In this document: piece by piece, positions 5,874-5,879 of the stretch | How positions within the stretch are numbered: position 1 is the first letter of the stretch | Layout of the letters: each line of letters starts with the position of its first letter | Origin: Bacilli bacterium | Lineage (GTDB): Bacteria; Bacillota_I; Bacilli_A; Haloplasmatales; Haloplasmataceae | Direction: 5' to 3' | Length of the DNA: 5,879 nucleotides | Assembly: GCA_012513195.1 (NCBI GenBank) | Contig: JAAZCR010000268.1 | Span: forward strand, 1 to 5,879 | Notes under the pieces: model-generated | Databases searched by the model: none | What the model saw: the letters and a program-made list of their open reading frames with translations, nothing else | Told to the model about the DNA's origin: nothing | Program-made: the position numbers and the translations under genes

Positions 5874-5879
5874 TAATTA
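5866..5879 (+). CDS. Start of an unidentified gene, possibly an insertion-sequence transposase (partial)
   Basis: An AAGGAG site (5853-5858) lies seven bases before an ATG, and the four visible complete codons encode M-S-H-N before the window ends. The hairpin over the start and the position after a terminator recall insertion sequences that protect their transposase from outside transcription. An M-S-H-N start is compatible with some IS30-type transposases as I remember them, but four residues cannot identify a family. An ordinary gene with a structured leader is equally possible. No promoter was recognised with confidence between the two repeat arms. Confidence 0.45.

Overview
The window is AT-rich bacterial DNA with compact, mostly leaderless spacing. 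Shine-Dalgarno sites are clear, promoters are of the sigma-A type and the genetic code is standard: TGG encodes Trp, and a TGA stop sits inside an ATGA overlap. This suggests a low-GC Gram-positive bacterium (Bacillota) or a close standard-code relative of the Mollicutes. No taxonomic marker here gives a finer placement. No rRNA, tRNA or CRISPR array was seen.

Left part (1-1730), minus strand: a two-gene operon starts at a textbook promoter (TTGACA, 17 bp, TATAAT) flanked by two near-identical 21-bp inverted-repeat operators. It encodes first a HAAS-domain multi-spanning membrane protein and then, with a 1-bp overlap (TAGTG), a PadR-type winged-helix regulator. The PadR reading frame does not end as PadR normally does. 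At about codon 83-89 it passes in frame into a segment that reads as the second half of the G domain of the ribosome-assembly GTPase Obg, including its NKxD motif, and then runs off the left edge. Ile and Arg codon use and GC content change at the same point. This is the strangest thing in the window: either a real recombination event at a short shared EFLK sequence or an assembly misjoin.

Middle part (1735-4429), minus strand: a second two-gene operon. A 695-residue ankyrin-repeat protein with a C-terminal membrane anchor is followed, through an ATGA overlap, by a 171-residue YfcE/YsnB-type metallophosphoesterase, and the operon ends at a strong hairpin terminator. The coupling suggests the two proteins act together or at fixed ratio, with the ankyrin protein as a membrane-tethered binding platform. 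Their substrate and partner cannot be read from the sequence.

Right part (4481-5785), plus strand: a divergently transcribed methionine gamma-lyase with all expected catalytic residues, its own extended -10 promoter, a leader of only about 15 nt and its own terminator.

Right edge (5797-5879): the start of another gene (M-S-H-N...). Its start codon lies within one arm of a perfect 15-bp inverted repeat, whose other arm lies 47 nt upstream. This looks like the left end of an insertion sequence whose transposase start is masked in read-through transcripts, but too little is present to prove it.
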